Positions 7,642 to 13,937 of a stretch of DNA of 18,433 nt are shown one piece after another. Below the pieces are notes generated by a model, which was not told the origin of the DNA, did not search any database, and was given only the letters and a program-made list of their open reading frames with translations. The DNA is from an uncultured Pseudomonadota bacterium. Lineage in GTDB: Bacteria > Pseudomonadota > Alphaproteobacteria > RUG11792. The stretch is taken from positions 1 through 18,433 of the forward strand of contig CACYDS010000058.1 of NCBI GenBank assembly GCA_902773285.1, given 5' to 3'. The position numbers were made by a program, and so were the translations under genes. Position 1 is the stretch's first letter. Each line of letters begins with the position of its first letter.

Positions 7642-8489
7642 AGATTATAAGAACAGGGATAGTCGCAATAGCAGGCATTATGATTGTCGGATGTAGTTTT
7701 TTTGTTGAATTGCAGCATCCCGTCAATGAAAATATTCATGCATACAGAGAAAAAGGAGATAAATCATTGCATGTTTATCTGCTTAATCTAGACAAATCCA
7801 CAGATAGGTTAGCGAATGTAAAACCTTTAATTGAGGGGCTGGGCTATGCCTATACTCGCGTTCCCGCAGTTTATGGCAAGGAGCTCTCGCAGGAATACCG
7901 AAAGAGCGTCACAAATCCAGCAAAATATAGATTACTCATGCACAATAATATAGGCACTGGGACAATCGGCTGCTATTTAAGTCATATCAATATCTGGAAA
8001 GAATTTCTGCAGTCACAGCACTCATACGCTTTAATTTTCGAGGATGATGTCGAATTCGAGCCCAAGAAGCTTAAGAAATTAGTGGATTTGTTGCTCGCCT
8101 CAAATGATGATTGGGATTTAGTAAACATAGATGTTAATCGCCACGGTTTTGCAAAGCCGGTAAAACAATTGTCTCAACTTTTTAGATTGGTACAATTTAG
8201 AGTACGTGTTGGTAACACAAGTTGTTACCTTATCAATAGGCAGGCGGCAATAGCATTACTACAGAAATCTTTACCAATTTCGATGCCAGTAGATCACTAC
8301 ATGATGCGTTCTTGGGAATTTGGTATTAGAATACGCGGAGTAACTCCGCAAATAGTTCATCAATCTTTTGGAGATTCAGAAATAAAGAACCAAGAGAAAC
8401 AGGCGCCACAAATCGCATTTTGGTACAAGGTAACTTCTCTTCTGTACCAAATTACAGCGGATGTTATGACTATGTTTGGATCGAAATAA
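7638..8489 (+). CDS. GT25-family glycosyltransferase with lipoprotein-like N-terminus
   Basis: The 283-aa protein carries a glycosyltransferase family 25 domain (the LOS/LPS glycosyltransferase group, LpsA/Lex1-like): VYLLNLDKSTDR (46-57), GCYLSHINIW (111-120) and the acidic FEDDVEFE (134-141), then a conserved core to about residue 235. The N-terminus is unusual. Residues 4-18 are hydrophobic and run into IVGC with C19, a good lipobox. If processed, the enzyme would be a lipoprotein outside the inner membrane, away from cytosolic nucleotide sugars. Otherwise the segment is a plain membrane anchor. It overlaps glmM by 4 nt and probably shares its transcript. The acceptor sugar cannot be predicted. 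Confidence 0.85.
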   Translation: MKIIRTGIVAIAGIMIVGCSFFVELQHPVNENIHAYREKGDKSLHVYLLNLDKSTDRLANVKPLIEGLGYAYTRVPAVYGKELSQEYRKSVTNPAKYRLLMHNNIGTGTIGCYLSHINIWKEFLQSQHSYALIFEDDVEFEPKKLKKLVDLLLASNDDWDLVNIDVNRHGFAKPVKQLSQLFRLVQFRVRVGNTSCYLINRQAAIALLQKSLPISMPVDHYMMRSWEFGIRIRGVTPQIVHQSFGDSEIKNQEKQAPQIAFWYKVTSLLYQITADVMTMFGSK

Positions 8490-8554
8490 CTAGCTTACAA
8501 CACCTTCAGAGGAAATTTATTCCGATACAGCATTTAAAATGCTCTCAGATGGTG

Positions 8555-8570
8555 CTATCCTACGGGATAG
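8555..8570 (+). other. UACG-tetraloop hairpin in the gatC leader
   Basis: CTATCC-TACG-GGATAG forms a 6-bp stem closed by C-G around a UACG tetraloop, a very stable class of RNA loop. It sits in the 106-bp gap between the glycosyltransferase stop and the likely gatC start. No U-tract follows directly, so it is more likely an RNA-processing or stability element than a terminator. Confidence 0.35.
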
Positions 8571-8595
8571 GTATTATGTTTTGTTGGCTAAAAAA

Positions 8596-8880
8596 ATGCT
8601 GCAAGAAGAAGAGTTGAAGAAAGTATGCAAACTTGCACAAATAAAAATCGACGACAACGAAAAAAAAGACTTTTTAGGAAAACTAAATCAAGTGTTTAAC
8701 TGGATTGAACAACTTTCGAAAATTGATGTTAGTCAAGTCGACATAAATGACTTAAGTGATATGAAAACAACCTCTGAGCGCACGGACGAGCCACATATGG
8801 ATAATACTCGAGAAGAATTGCTGAGCAATACGAAGTTTAAAAAATTCGACATGTTCTGCGTTCCTAAGGTAGTTGAATAA
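8596..8880 (+). CDS. gatC: Asp-tRNA(Asn)/Glu-tRNA(Gln) amidotransferase subunit C
   Basis: GatC is the small scaffold subunit of the GatCAB complex, which amidates mischarged Glu-tRNA(Gln) and Asp-tRNA(Asn). The 94-aa protein shows the usual pattern: LKKVCKLAQIKID near the start, FNWIEQLSKIDVSQVD in the middle, and a C-terminal NTREELLSN...FCVPKVVE. I chose ATG 8596 because it gives the normal family length. The frame stays open upstream (ATG 8539, TTG 8578 and 8581), and no candidate has a strong ribosome-binding site. gatA and gatB are not in the window, so the three subunits are not encoded together here. thrS starts 15 bases downstream. Confidence 0.9.
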   Translation: MLQEEELKKVCKLAQIKIDDNEKKDFLGKLNQVFNWIEQLSKIDVSQVDINDLSDMKTTSERTDEPHMDNTREELLSNTKFKKFDMFCVPKVVE

Positions 8881-8895
8881 AGGAAAGGACAAACC

Positions 8896-10809
8896 ATGAT
8901 TGTATACTTAAAGGGTGGAGAAGAACTAGAAATAGCAAATGGTTCTTCAGCTTATGATGTAGCTTGCAAGATCGGCATACAGAAAAAGGTAGTAGCGACA
9001 AAAATAAATGGCACAACCACCGATCTCACAACAACATTGACCGATAAGGATACCGTCACATTATTGACATATCAAGATGCAGAAGGCCTTGAAGTGCTTC
9101 GTCACTCAACTGCTCATGTTATGGCAAAAGCAATTTTGGATTGCATTGATAAAGATGCGAAATTAGCTATCGGTCCCGCGATAGAAAACGGCTTCTATTA
9201 CGATATGATGTTGGGCAGAACGCTCACAACCGAAGACCTTCCAAAAATAGAATCTAAAATGAAAGAGATAATAAAGCAAGATTTGTCATTTGAAAAATCC
9301 TCCATGCGCAAATCAGAGGCTCAGGAATACTTCAAATCTCGTGGTCAAAAATACAAAGTTGAGCTCATTGCAGGAATTGATGCTGAAACCGTAAGCATAT
9401 ATAAATTAGGCGACTTTATTGATTTATGTCGTGGCCCTCACGTTCCCTCAACAAAGTATATTCCTATTGAGGCAATAAAACTGACTTCTGTAGCTGGCGC
9501 CTACTGGCGCGGGAACAGCAAAAATGATATGCTGCAACGCATCTATGGCACCGTATTCCCAAGCAAAAAGGAGACTGATGCATATTTTAAAATGCTGGAA
9601 GAGGCACAGGCGCGAGACCATCGAAAACTAGGGGTAGAACTTGAAATATTTCATCTCGATGAAGTGGCTCCGGGAAACGTATTTTGGCTTAAGAATGGCA
9701 CAATCATCTTCAATTTAATCAAGGACTACATCACCAAAGTTATTCGGAAGCATAACTACTTTGTTGTGCAGACCCCGCAGCTTATGAACAAATCGCTTTG
9801 GGAGACATCGGGACATTGGGCCAAGTTCAAGGAAAACATGTTTATTGTGAGCGATGACGAAACGACGATGGCGATAAAGCCAATGAATTGCCCTGGTCAC
9901 ATAATTTGTTATCAGACAGGTGCGATTAAAAGTTATCGAGATATGCCGATCCGAATGGCTGAATTTGGGCTTTGTCATCGCAACGAAAGCTCAGGCTCAT
10001 TGCATGGGGTAATGCGTTTACGAGCGTTCATGCAAGATGATGCGCATGTTTTCTGTACACCTGAACAGATAGTGTCAGAAACAATAGACATTTGCTCCAT
10101 ATTGAAAGAAATATACGGCACATTTGGCTTTACGGACATAAAAGTAAAATTTTCAGACCGTCCAGAAAAACGCGTTGGATCGGATGAGGTTTGGGATTTG
10201 GCCGAAAAATCGCTCACAGATGCTGCTGATGCGGCGGGGCTTAGCTATACCTTAAACAAAGGTGAAGGAGCATTCTATGGCCCAAAATTGGAGTTTGTTT
10301 TAAAAGACTGCCTTGGCAGAGATTGGCAATGTGGAACATTACAAGTTGATTTCAACTTGCCTCAGCGCTTTGGAATACACTACATAGATCGTGATGGCAA
10401 CAAACAAATTCCAGTCATGATACATCGAGCTATTGTGGGGTCAATTGAGCGCTTTATTGGAATACTGATTGAACACTATGCCGGTAAGTTCCCATTCTGG
10501 CTAGCGCCAACGCAAATAGTTGTGGCGAGCGTGACAGACGAAAGCATCGAGTATGCGCAGCAAGTCCATAGTATGTTGACTAATGCTGGCTTTCGAGCGA
10601 TTCTCGATACAGAGAACGAAAAAATAAATTATAAAATTCGGGCACATTCAGTAAAAAAGATACCGGTAATTGTGATAATTGGCAACAAAGAGGCAAGTAA
10701 TGGCACCTTAAGCATAAGACGTCTGGGCTCTAATGACACCACAACCACCACACTATCTGAAATGTTGCCTTATTTTGAACAACTAGAATGCCAATCACAG
10801 AAGCAGTAA
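8896..10809 (+). CDS. thrS: Threonine-tRNA ligase
   Basis: This full-length 637-aa class II synthetase charges tRNA-Thr. In order: TGS domain (about 1-60), editing domain with HSTAH (70-74) and DLCRGPHVPS (176-185), and catalytic core with zinc ligands C332 (MNCPGH), H384 (DDAHVF) and H510 (MIHRAIVGS). Motif 2 is seen in RMAEFGLCHRNESSGSLHG and motif 3 in the VGSIERFIGILIEH region. A C-terminal anticodon-binding domain follows from about 536. A strong ribosome-binding site AGGAAAGGA precedes the ATG. The stop lies 22 nt inside the next gene, nrdG. Confidence 0.98.
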   Translation: MIVYLKGGEELEIANGSSAYDVACKIGIQKKVVATKINGTTTDLTTTLTDKDTVTLLTYQDAEGLEVLRHSTAHVMAKAILDCIDKDAKLAIGPAIENGFYYDMMLGRTLTTEDLPKIESKMKEIIKQDLSFEKSSMRKSEAQEYFKSRGQKYKVELIAGIDAETVSIYKLGDFIDLCRGPHVPSTKYIPIEAIKLTSVAGAYWRGNSKNDMLQRIYGTVFPSKKETDAYFKMLEEAQARDHRKLGVELEIFHLDEVAPGNVFWLKNGTIIFNLIKDYITKVIRKHNYFVVQTPQLMNKSLWETSGHWAKFKENMFIVSDDETTMAIKPMNCPGHIICYQTGAIKSYRDMPIRMAEFGLCHRNESSGSLHGVMRLRAFMQDDAHVFCTPEQIVSETIDICSILKEIYGTFGFTDIKVKFSDRPEKRVGSDEVWDLAEKSLTDAADAAGLSYTLNKGEGAFYGPKLEFVLKDCLGRDWQCGTLQVDFNLPQRFGIHYIDRDGNKQIPVMIHRAIVGSIERFIGILIEHYAGKFPFWLAPTQIVVASVTDESIEYAQQVHSMLTNAGFRAILDTENEKINYKIRAHSVKKIPVIVIIGNKEASNGTLSIRRLGSNDTTTTTLSEMLPYFEQLECQSQKQ

Positions 10810-11489
10810 AAATTTCAATAAACATCGGGGCAGTACTAAAGTTTTCAACTCTAGACTACCCCGGCAAATTGTCAGCCGTCATATTTTGTCAGGGCTGTCC
10901 GAATAATTGCGTATACTGCCATAATCCCGATTTCATTCCAATCAAAGCAACGTCATCCATCAACTTCAGTGACGTTATGGATTTCCTGCAAACTCGCCAA
11001 GGATTATTGGAAGCGGTAGTATTTAGCGGTGGCGACCCTCTTATTCAGGAGGACTTATATAAAGCTATGTTTCAAATAAAATCATTGGGATTTCTGATAG
11101 GATTACATACGTCTGGCGTAAATCCAAAACACCTAAGCGAAGTAATCGATATAACTGATTGGATAGGGTTCGATATAAAAACCAATTTTGAAAGGTATGA
11201 AACTATAACGCGAAACAAGATATCTGCAAAATTAGCGAAAGAAAGCCTGGATATTCTCTTAAAGTCAAAAGTTGCATACGAAATACGAACTACTGTGGAT
11301 TCCAGATACATAACTTTTGAGGACCTGAAGGGCATAGCAAAGTTGCTTAATGAGGCCGGAGTGCAGAAATGGATTTTGCAAGAGTGTATCTTGAGAAGTA
11401 AATCAGCCGAACAAAAATTATTGCTTCCAAATACAGATGAAATAGAACAACTTAAACAATACCTAGAAGTGGAAGTAAGATGTCAATGA
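10788..11489 (+). CDS. nrdG: Anaerobic ribonucleotide reductase activating protein (radical SAM, NrdG2-type)
   Basis: The 233-aa radical-SAM protein has the cluster motif C37-x3-C41-x2-C44 inside CQGCPNNCVYCHNPD, preceded by LKFSTLDYPGKLSAVIF, and a GGDP motif at 81-84. This pattern is that of the TIGR02495-type activases, which install the glycyl radical on class III (anaerobic) ribonucleotide reductase NrdD. No nrdD is present here. The start overlaps thrS by 22 nt; there is no later ATG before the conserved region. It overlaps tsaB by 10 nt. A glycyl-radical activase suggests the organism meets anoxia. It might instead serve another glycyl-radical enzyme. Confidence 0.85.
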   Translation: MPITEAVKISINIGAVLKFSTLDYPGKLSAVIFCQGCPNNCVYCHNPDFIPIKATSSINFSDVMDFLQTRQGLLEAVVFSGGDPLIQEDLYKAMFQIKSLGFLIGLHTSGVNPKHLSEVIDITDWIGFDIKTNFERYETITRNKISAKLAKESLDILLKSKVAYEIRTTVDSRYITFEDLKGIAKLLNEAGVQKWILQECILRSKSAEQKLLLPNTDEIEQLKQYLEVEVRCQ

Positions 11490-12055
11490 TATTGTCGTTA
11501 TTCATTAGAAATAAAGAATTTTATTTAAGCAGTAATGGTTTTGAACAATTCTGTAAAATCGACGCCCCACGCGGACTGGCAGATAAAGTGCCAGACGTCT
11601 TCAAAACATTTATAGGACAAATAAATTTCAGCGAAATAGATACCATCCTATACTCATCTGGTCCCGCATCATTTACAACGGCTAGGATAATGAATTCAAT
11701 GCTCAAGGGCATAAAAGTAGCGCGCCCAGATATGAGATTTGTTGGAATATCGCATTTTGTGACATATCTGTCAATAGTTATGAAACAGCATGAGCAAGGA
11801 ACAATTGCGATTCCAACAATGCGTGGAGACTATTTTATGTGTAGATTTGTCGGCTCTCAATTAGAGAAGATGTACATAAGTAATGAAGTGCTTAACGATA
11901 ATGTTATCAGTAGTAATAGCCCAATATTAACAAATATAAATCTAGCAACACAACAGTATTGCGTAAGTAATATAGATATATTAAAAAGAAATACAAGTTT
12001 TATTACATACGATTTAGAAATAGAGTATGGCATCACTCCAGAATACTCGCATTAG
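11480..12055 (+). CDS. tsaB: TsaB-like tRNA t6A biosynthesis protein
   Basis: The 191-aa protein resembles TsaB (YeaZ), the non-catalytic partner of TsaD in N6-threonylcarbamoyl-adenosine formation at tRNA position 37. The best signature is GPASFTTARIMNSMLKGIK at 61-79, matching the family GPGSFTGIR...KG block. The N-terminal strand is kept (ILSLFIRN) but lacks the usual DTS, and the C-terminal half is weakly conserved. Its place directly before rimI is a classic tsaB-rimI pair and is half of the argument. A GGAAGTAAG sequence precedes the ATG; ATG 11486 is an alternative. It overlaps nrdG by 10 nt and rimI by 29 nt. Confidence 0.75.
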   Translation: MSMILSLFIRNKEFYLSSNGFEQFCKIDAPRGLADKVPDVFKTFIGQINFSEIDTILYSSGPASFTTARIMNSMLKGIKVARPDMRFVGISHFVTYLSIVMKQHEQGTIAIPTMRGDYFMCRFVGSQLEKMYISNEVLNDNVISSNSPILTNINLATQQYCVSNIDILKRNTSFITYDLEIEYGITPEYSH

Positions 12056-12467
12056 AAAATTAACTAAGGCCGATTTCATAATTTTGAAAATGTTTCACGT
12101 GAAACATTTTCAAAATTATGAAATTTCAGATCGGTCCCTCATGGCGTACCTAAGTCAATCGCAATACCAAACCTATGGAATGTTTCACGTGAAACATTTG
12201 ATTGGCTATGTCATCTTTTTATCCTGCGGTTATGATGCAGATATAGTTTATATAGGTACCGCGCCAGCTTATCGGAGACAAGGAGTAGCATCCACTCTAA
12301 TCAATAATTTTATAGAAAAATATAATATTTCCCAGATATTTTTAGAGGTCAGTATTAAAAATGCCCAAGCTATACACCTATACAAATCTTTAGGTTTTGA
12401 GGTACTATCAATCCGCAAAAAGTATCTTCACAATATAGATTCGTACGTAATGATCAAAAAAAATTAA
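12027..12467 (+). CDS. rimI: GNAT acetyltransferase, RimI-type (contains two parS sites)
   Basis: The 146-aa GNAT-fold protein resembles RimI, which acetylates the N-terminal alanine of ribosomal protein S18. The start RIRKLTKADF, the acetyl-CoA pyrophosphate loop YRRQGVAS (82-89), E107, N112 (SIKNAQAIHLYKSLGF) and Y119 are as expected. Length is normal for RimI, so no insertion is needed. Residues 22-27 and 52-57 are the identical peptide MFHVKH. Each is encoded by ATG TTT CAC GTG AAA CAT, a perfect parS site. These positions fall where other RimI proteins have variable sequence. The start lies 29 nt inside tsaB; no downstream ATG precedes the conserved N-terminus. Confidence 0.85.
   Translation: MASLQNTRIRKLTKADFIILKMFHVKHFQNYEISDRSLMAYLSQSQYQTYGMFHVKHLIGYVIFLSCGYDADIVYIGTAPAYRRQGVASTLINNFIEKYNISQIFLEVSIKNAQAIHLYKSLGFEVLSIRKKYLHNIDSYVMIKKN
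12073..12124. repeat. Perfect 52-bp palindrome centred on a parS site
   Basis: Bases 12073-12098 are the exact reverse complement of 12099-12124: 26 bp per arm with no spacer. The centre is parS 1. The arms extend 18 bp past the 16-bp consensus on each side. Beyond a short asymmetric stretch, GGCCGAT (12068-12074) can also pair with ATCGG (12130-12134). It lies wholly inside the rimI reading frame. Confidence 0.95.
12091..12106. promoter_or_regulatory. parS site 1 (perfect)
   Basis: TGTTTCACGTGAAACA matches the parS consensus bound by chromosomal ParB at 16 of 16 positions. It lies inside rimI, about 1.07 kb upstream of parA, at the centre of the 52-bp palindrome. Confidence 0.95.
12181..12196. 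promoter_or_regulatory. parS site 2 (perfect)
   Basis: A second 16-of-16 match lies inside rimI, 90 bp from site 1 centre to centre. Its symmetry reaches only 20 bp (12179-12198), unlike site 1. Confidence 0.95.
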
Positions 12468-12469
12468 AA

Positions 12470-12485
12470 TGCTTCATGCGAAACA
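12470..12485. promoter_or_regulatory. parS-like site 3 (13/16)
   Basis: TGCTTCATGCGAAACA differs from consensus at three positions. It starts 3 bases after the rimI stop, in the 100-bp gap before rsmG. Binding may be weak; it may be a decayed site. Confidence 0.6.
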
Positions 12486-12514
12486 TTAAAAAAATAGTAG
12501 GAAACACAAAAATA

Positions 12515-12544
12515 TGCACATTTCTCATACATACATGTTATACT
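12515..12544 (+). promoter_or_regulatory. Possible promoter for rsmG-parAB
   Basis: TGCACA (12515-12520) and TATACT (12539-12544) are 18 bp apart. The -10 has a TGT extension (12536-12538). The start would be near 12551, ahead of both candidate rsmG starts. Flanking parS-like sites 3 and 4 could bring ParB close to it. Confidence 0.42.
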
Positions 12545-12567
12545 GACAATAGGTTGAAATTTTGTGA

Positions 12568-13164
12568 ATGTTTCACGCAAAACATTTTTGCAATATGAAT
12601 CAATATGAACTGATACAGCGGTATATCGAGCATTTAATCAAGTGGAATAAATACATCAATCTAGTGCAAAATGACACTTTGAAGGATGTGTATGAGCGTC
12701 ACATAGCGGACTGTATGCAAATAAATAAATTTTTGACAAAAGAAGACTATATCATAGATGTAGGTTCGGGGGCGGGGCTTCCGGGAGTAATTTTATCGAT
12801 ATCGGGACACGGCAATATAATTTTATGTGAAAAAAATTACAAAAAATGTATTTTTTTACACGATCTAAAATCCAAATTAAAATTAGATTACACCGTTTTT
12901 AACGGCGACATATTTGAATATCAGGTTCCTGAACCAAAATTGAAGAACGCAGTATTGGTATCAAGGGCATTCGGCTCATTAGAAAAACTCCTTAGTGTCA
13001 TGGAACACTTAAGTGTTTCACGTGGAATATTTCACAAAGGCAAGACATATAAAAATGAGATTGAGGAAACAAGCCGGCTGTATCAATTTGGATGCGAGGT
13101 TGCCCCAAGTGAAGTTGTGTCAGATAGTGTTATTTTAAATATAACAGAAGTAAGGAGAAAGTAA
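12568..13164 (+). CDS. rsmG: 16S rRNA (guanine527-N7)-methyltransferase RsmG
   Basis: The protein (198 aa from ATG 12568, or 189 aa from ATG 12595) methylates G527 of 16S rRNA using SAM. The Rossmann motif IIDVGSGAGLPG, the N-terminal HLIKWNKYINLV and ERHIADCMQ helices, and VSRAFGSLEK are typical of RsmG/GidB. The start is undecided. The first ATG lies within parS-like site 4 and adds MFHAKHFCN; the second begins MNQYELIQ. Neither has a strong ribosome-binding site. parS-like site 5 lies inside the gene and encodes VSRGI. The stop overlaps parA as TAATG. mnmE and mnmG, frequent upstream neighbours of rsmG-parAB, are not here. Confidence 0.94.
   Translation: MFHAKHFCNMNQYELIQRYIEHLIKWNKYINLVQNDTLKDVYERHIADCMQINKFLTKEDYIIDVGSGAGLPGVILSISGHGNIILCEKNYKKCIFLHDLKSKLKLDYTVFNGDIFEYQVPEPKLKNAVLVSRAFGSLEKLLSVMEHLSVSRGIFHKGKTYKNEIEETSRLYQFGCEVAPSEVVSDSVILNITEVRRK
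12569..12584. promoter_or_regulatory. parS-like site 4 (14/16)
   Basis: TGTTTCACGCAAAACA has two mismatches to the parS consensus. It overlaps the first possible rsmG start codon and would encode MFHAKH, close to the MFHVKH of the rimI sites. Confidence 0.68.
13014..13029. promoter_or_regulatory. parS-like site 5 (14/16)
   Basis: TGTTTCACGTGGAATA inside rsmG keeps a perfect left half-site and central CACGTG, with two mismatches on the right. It lies about 135 bp upstream of parA. Confidence 0.58.
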
Positions 13165-13937
13165 TGGCGCGAATAATTTCAATAGCGAATCAAAAAGGCG
13201 GGGTTGGCAAAACAACAACTGCAGTAAATTTAGCAACAGCGCTAGCTGCTGTAAGAAAGAGGGTATTGCTTATAGATTTTGATCCGCAAGGTAATGCAAC
13301 AACGGGAATTGGCATATATAGTAAAAAATTGAATACTAGTTACGATCTATTAACAAAAGCAAAAACTTTATCTGAAGTAATATTAAATACTAATATACCA
13401 GGATTATCTTTAATACCGGCAAGTATAGATCTTGTCGGGGCAGAAATAGAATTGGTTCAAGTAAACGGAAGAGAAAGAATACTAAAAGAAGCATTGGCGC
13501 CGTACGACCAAATGTTTGATTACATCATTATCGATTCCCCTCCTTCGATGGGAATTTTAAGCCTGAACGCTCTCGTAGCTGCGAGTGGAGTTCTGGTGCC
13601 GTTACAATGCGAGTATTATGCCTTAGAGGGGCTCAGCTATTTATTAGGATCAATCAGCAGAATAAGAGCGACTTACAACAATAGTTTGTCATTATTCGGA
13701 ATCGTGCTAACTATGTATGATAGGCGCAATAGCTTAAGTGTATCTGTTGAAAATGATGTAAGGAAACACCTTGGGGATAAAGTATTCAAGACCGTAATAC
13801 CGAGAAATATTAAAATTTCTGAGGCCCCCTCATATGGGCGTCCAGTTCTTATTTATGATGTGAAGTGTGTGGGCTCATATGCTTATATGGAGTTAGCGAA
13901 GGAGTTTTTAGCAAAGGAGAAGAAGGATGGAAGATAA
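13164..13937 (+). CDS. parA: Chromosome-partitioning ATPase ParA
   Basis: The 257-aa ParA/Soj-type ATPase drives segregation of the ParB-parS complex by ATP-dependent, non-specific DNA binding. The deviant Walker A is KGGVGKTT (11-18) with signature lysine K11. Then come FDPQGNATTGIG (39-50), the Walker B-like IIIDSPPSMG (121-130, D124) and LQCEYYALEGL. There is no N-terminal DNA-binding extension, so this is the short chromosomal type rather than plasmid type Ia. A good ribosome-binding site (AAGGAG) precedes the ATG, which overlaps the rsmG stop by one base. parB overlaps its end by 11 nt. Confidence 0.97.
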   Translation: MARIISIANQKGGVGKTTTAVNLATALAAVRKRVLLIDFDPQGNATTGIGIYSKKLNTSYDLLTKAKTLSEVILNTNIPGLSLIPASIDLVGAEIELVQVNGRERILKEALAPYDQMFDYIIIDSPPSMGILSLNALVAASGVLVPLQCEYYALEGLSYLLGSISRIRATYNNSLSLFGIVLTMYDRRNSLSVSVENDVRKHLGDKVFKTVIPRNIKISEAPSYGRPVLIYDVKCVGSYAYMELAKEFLAKEKKDGR

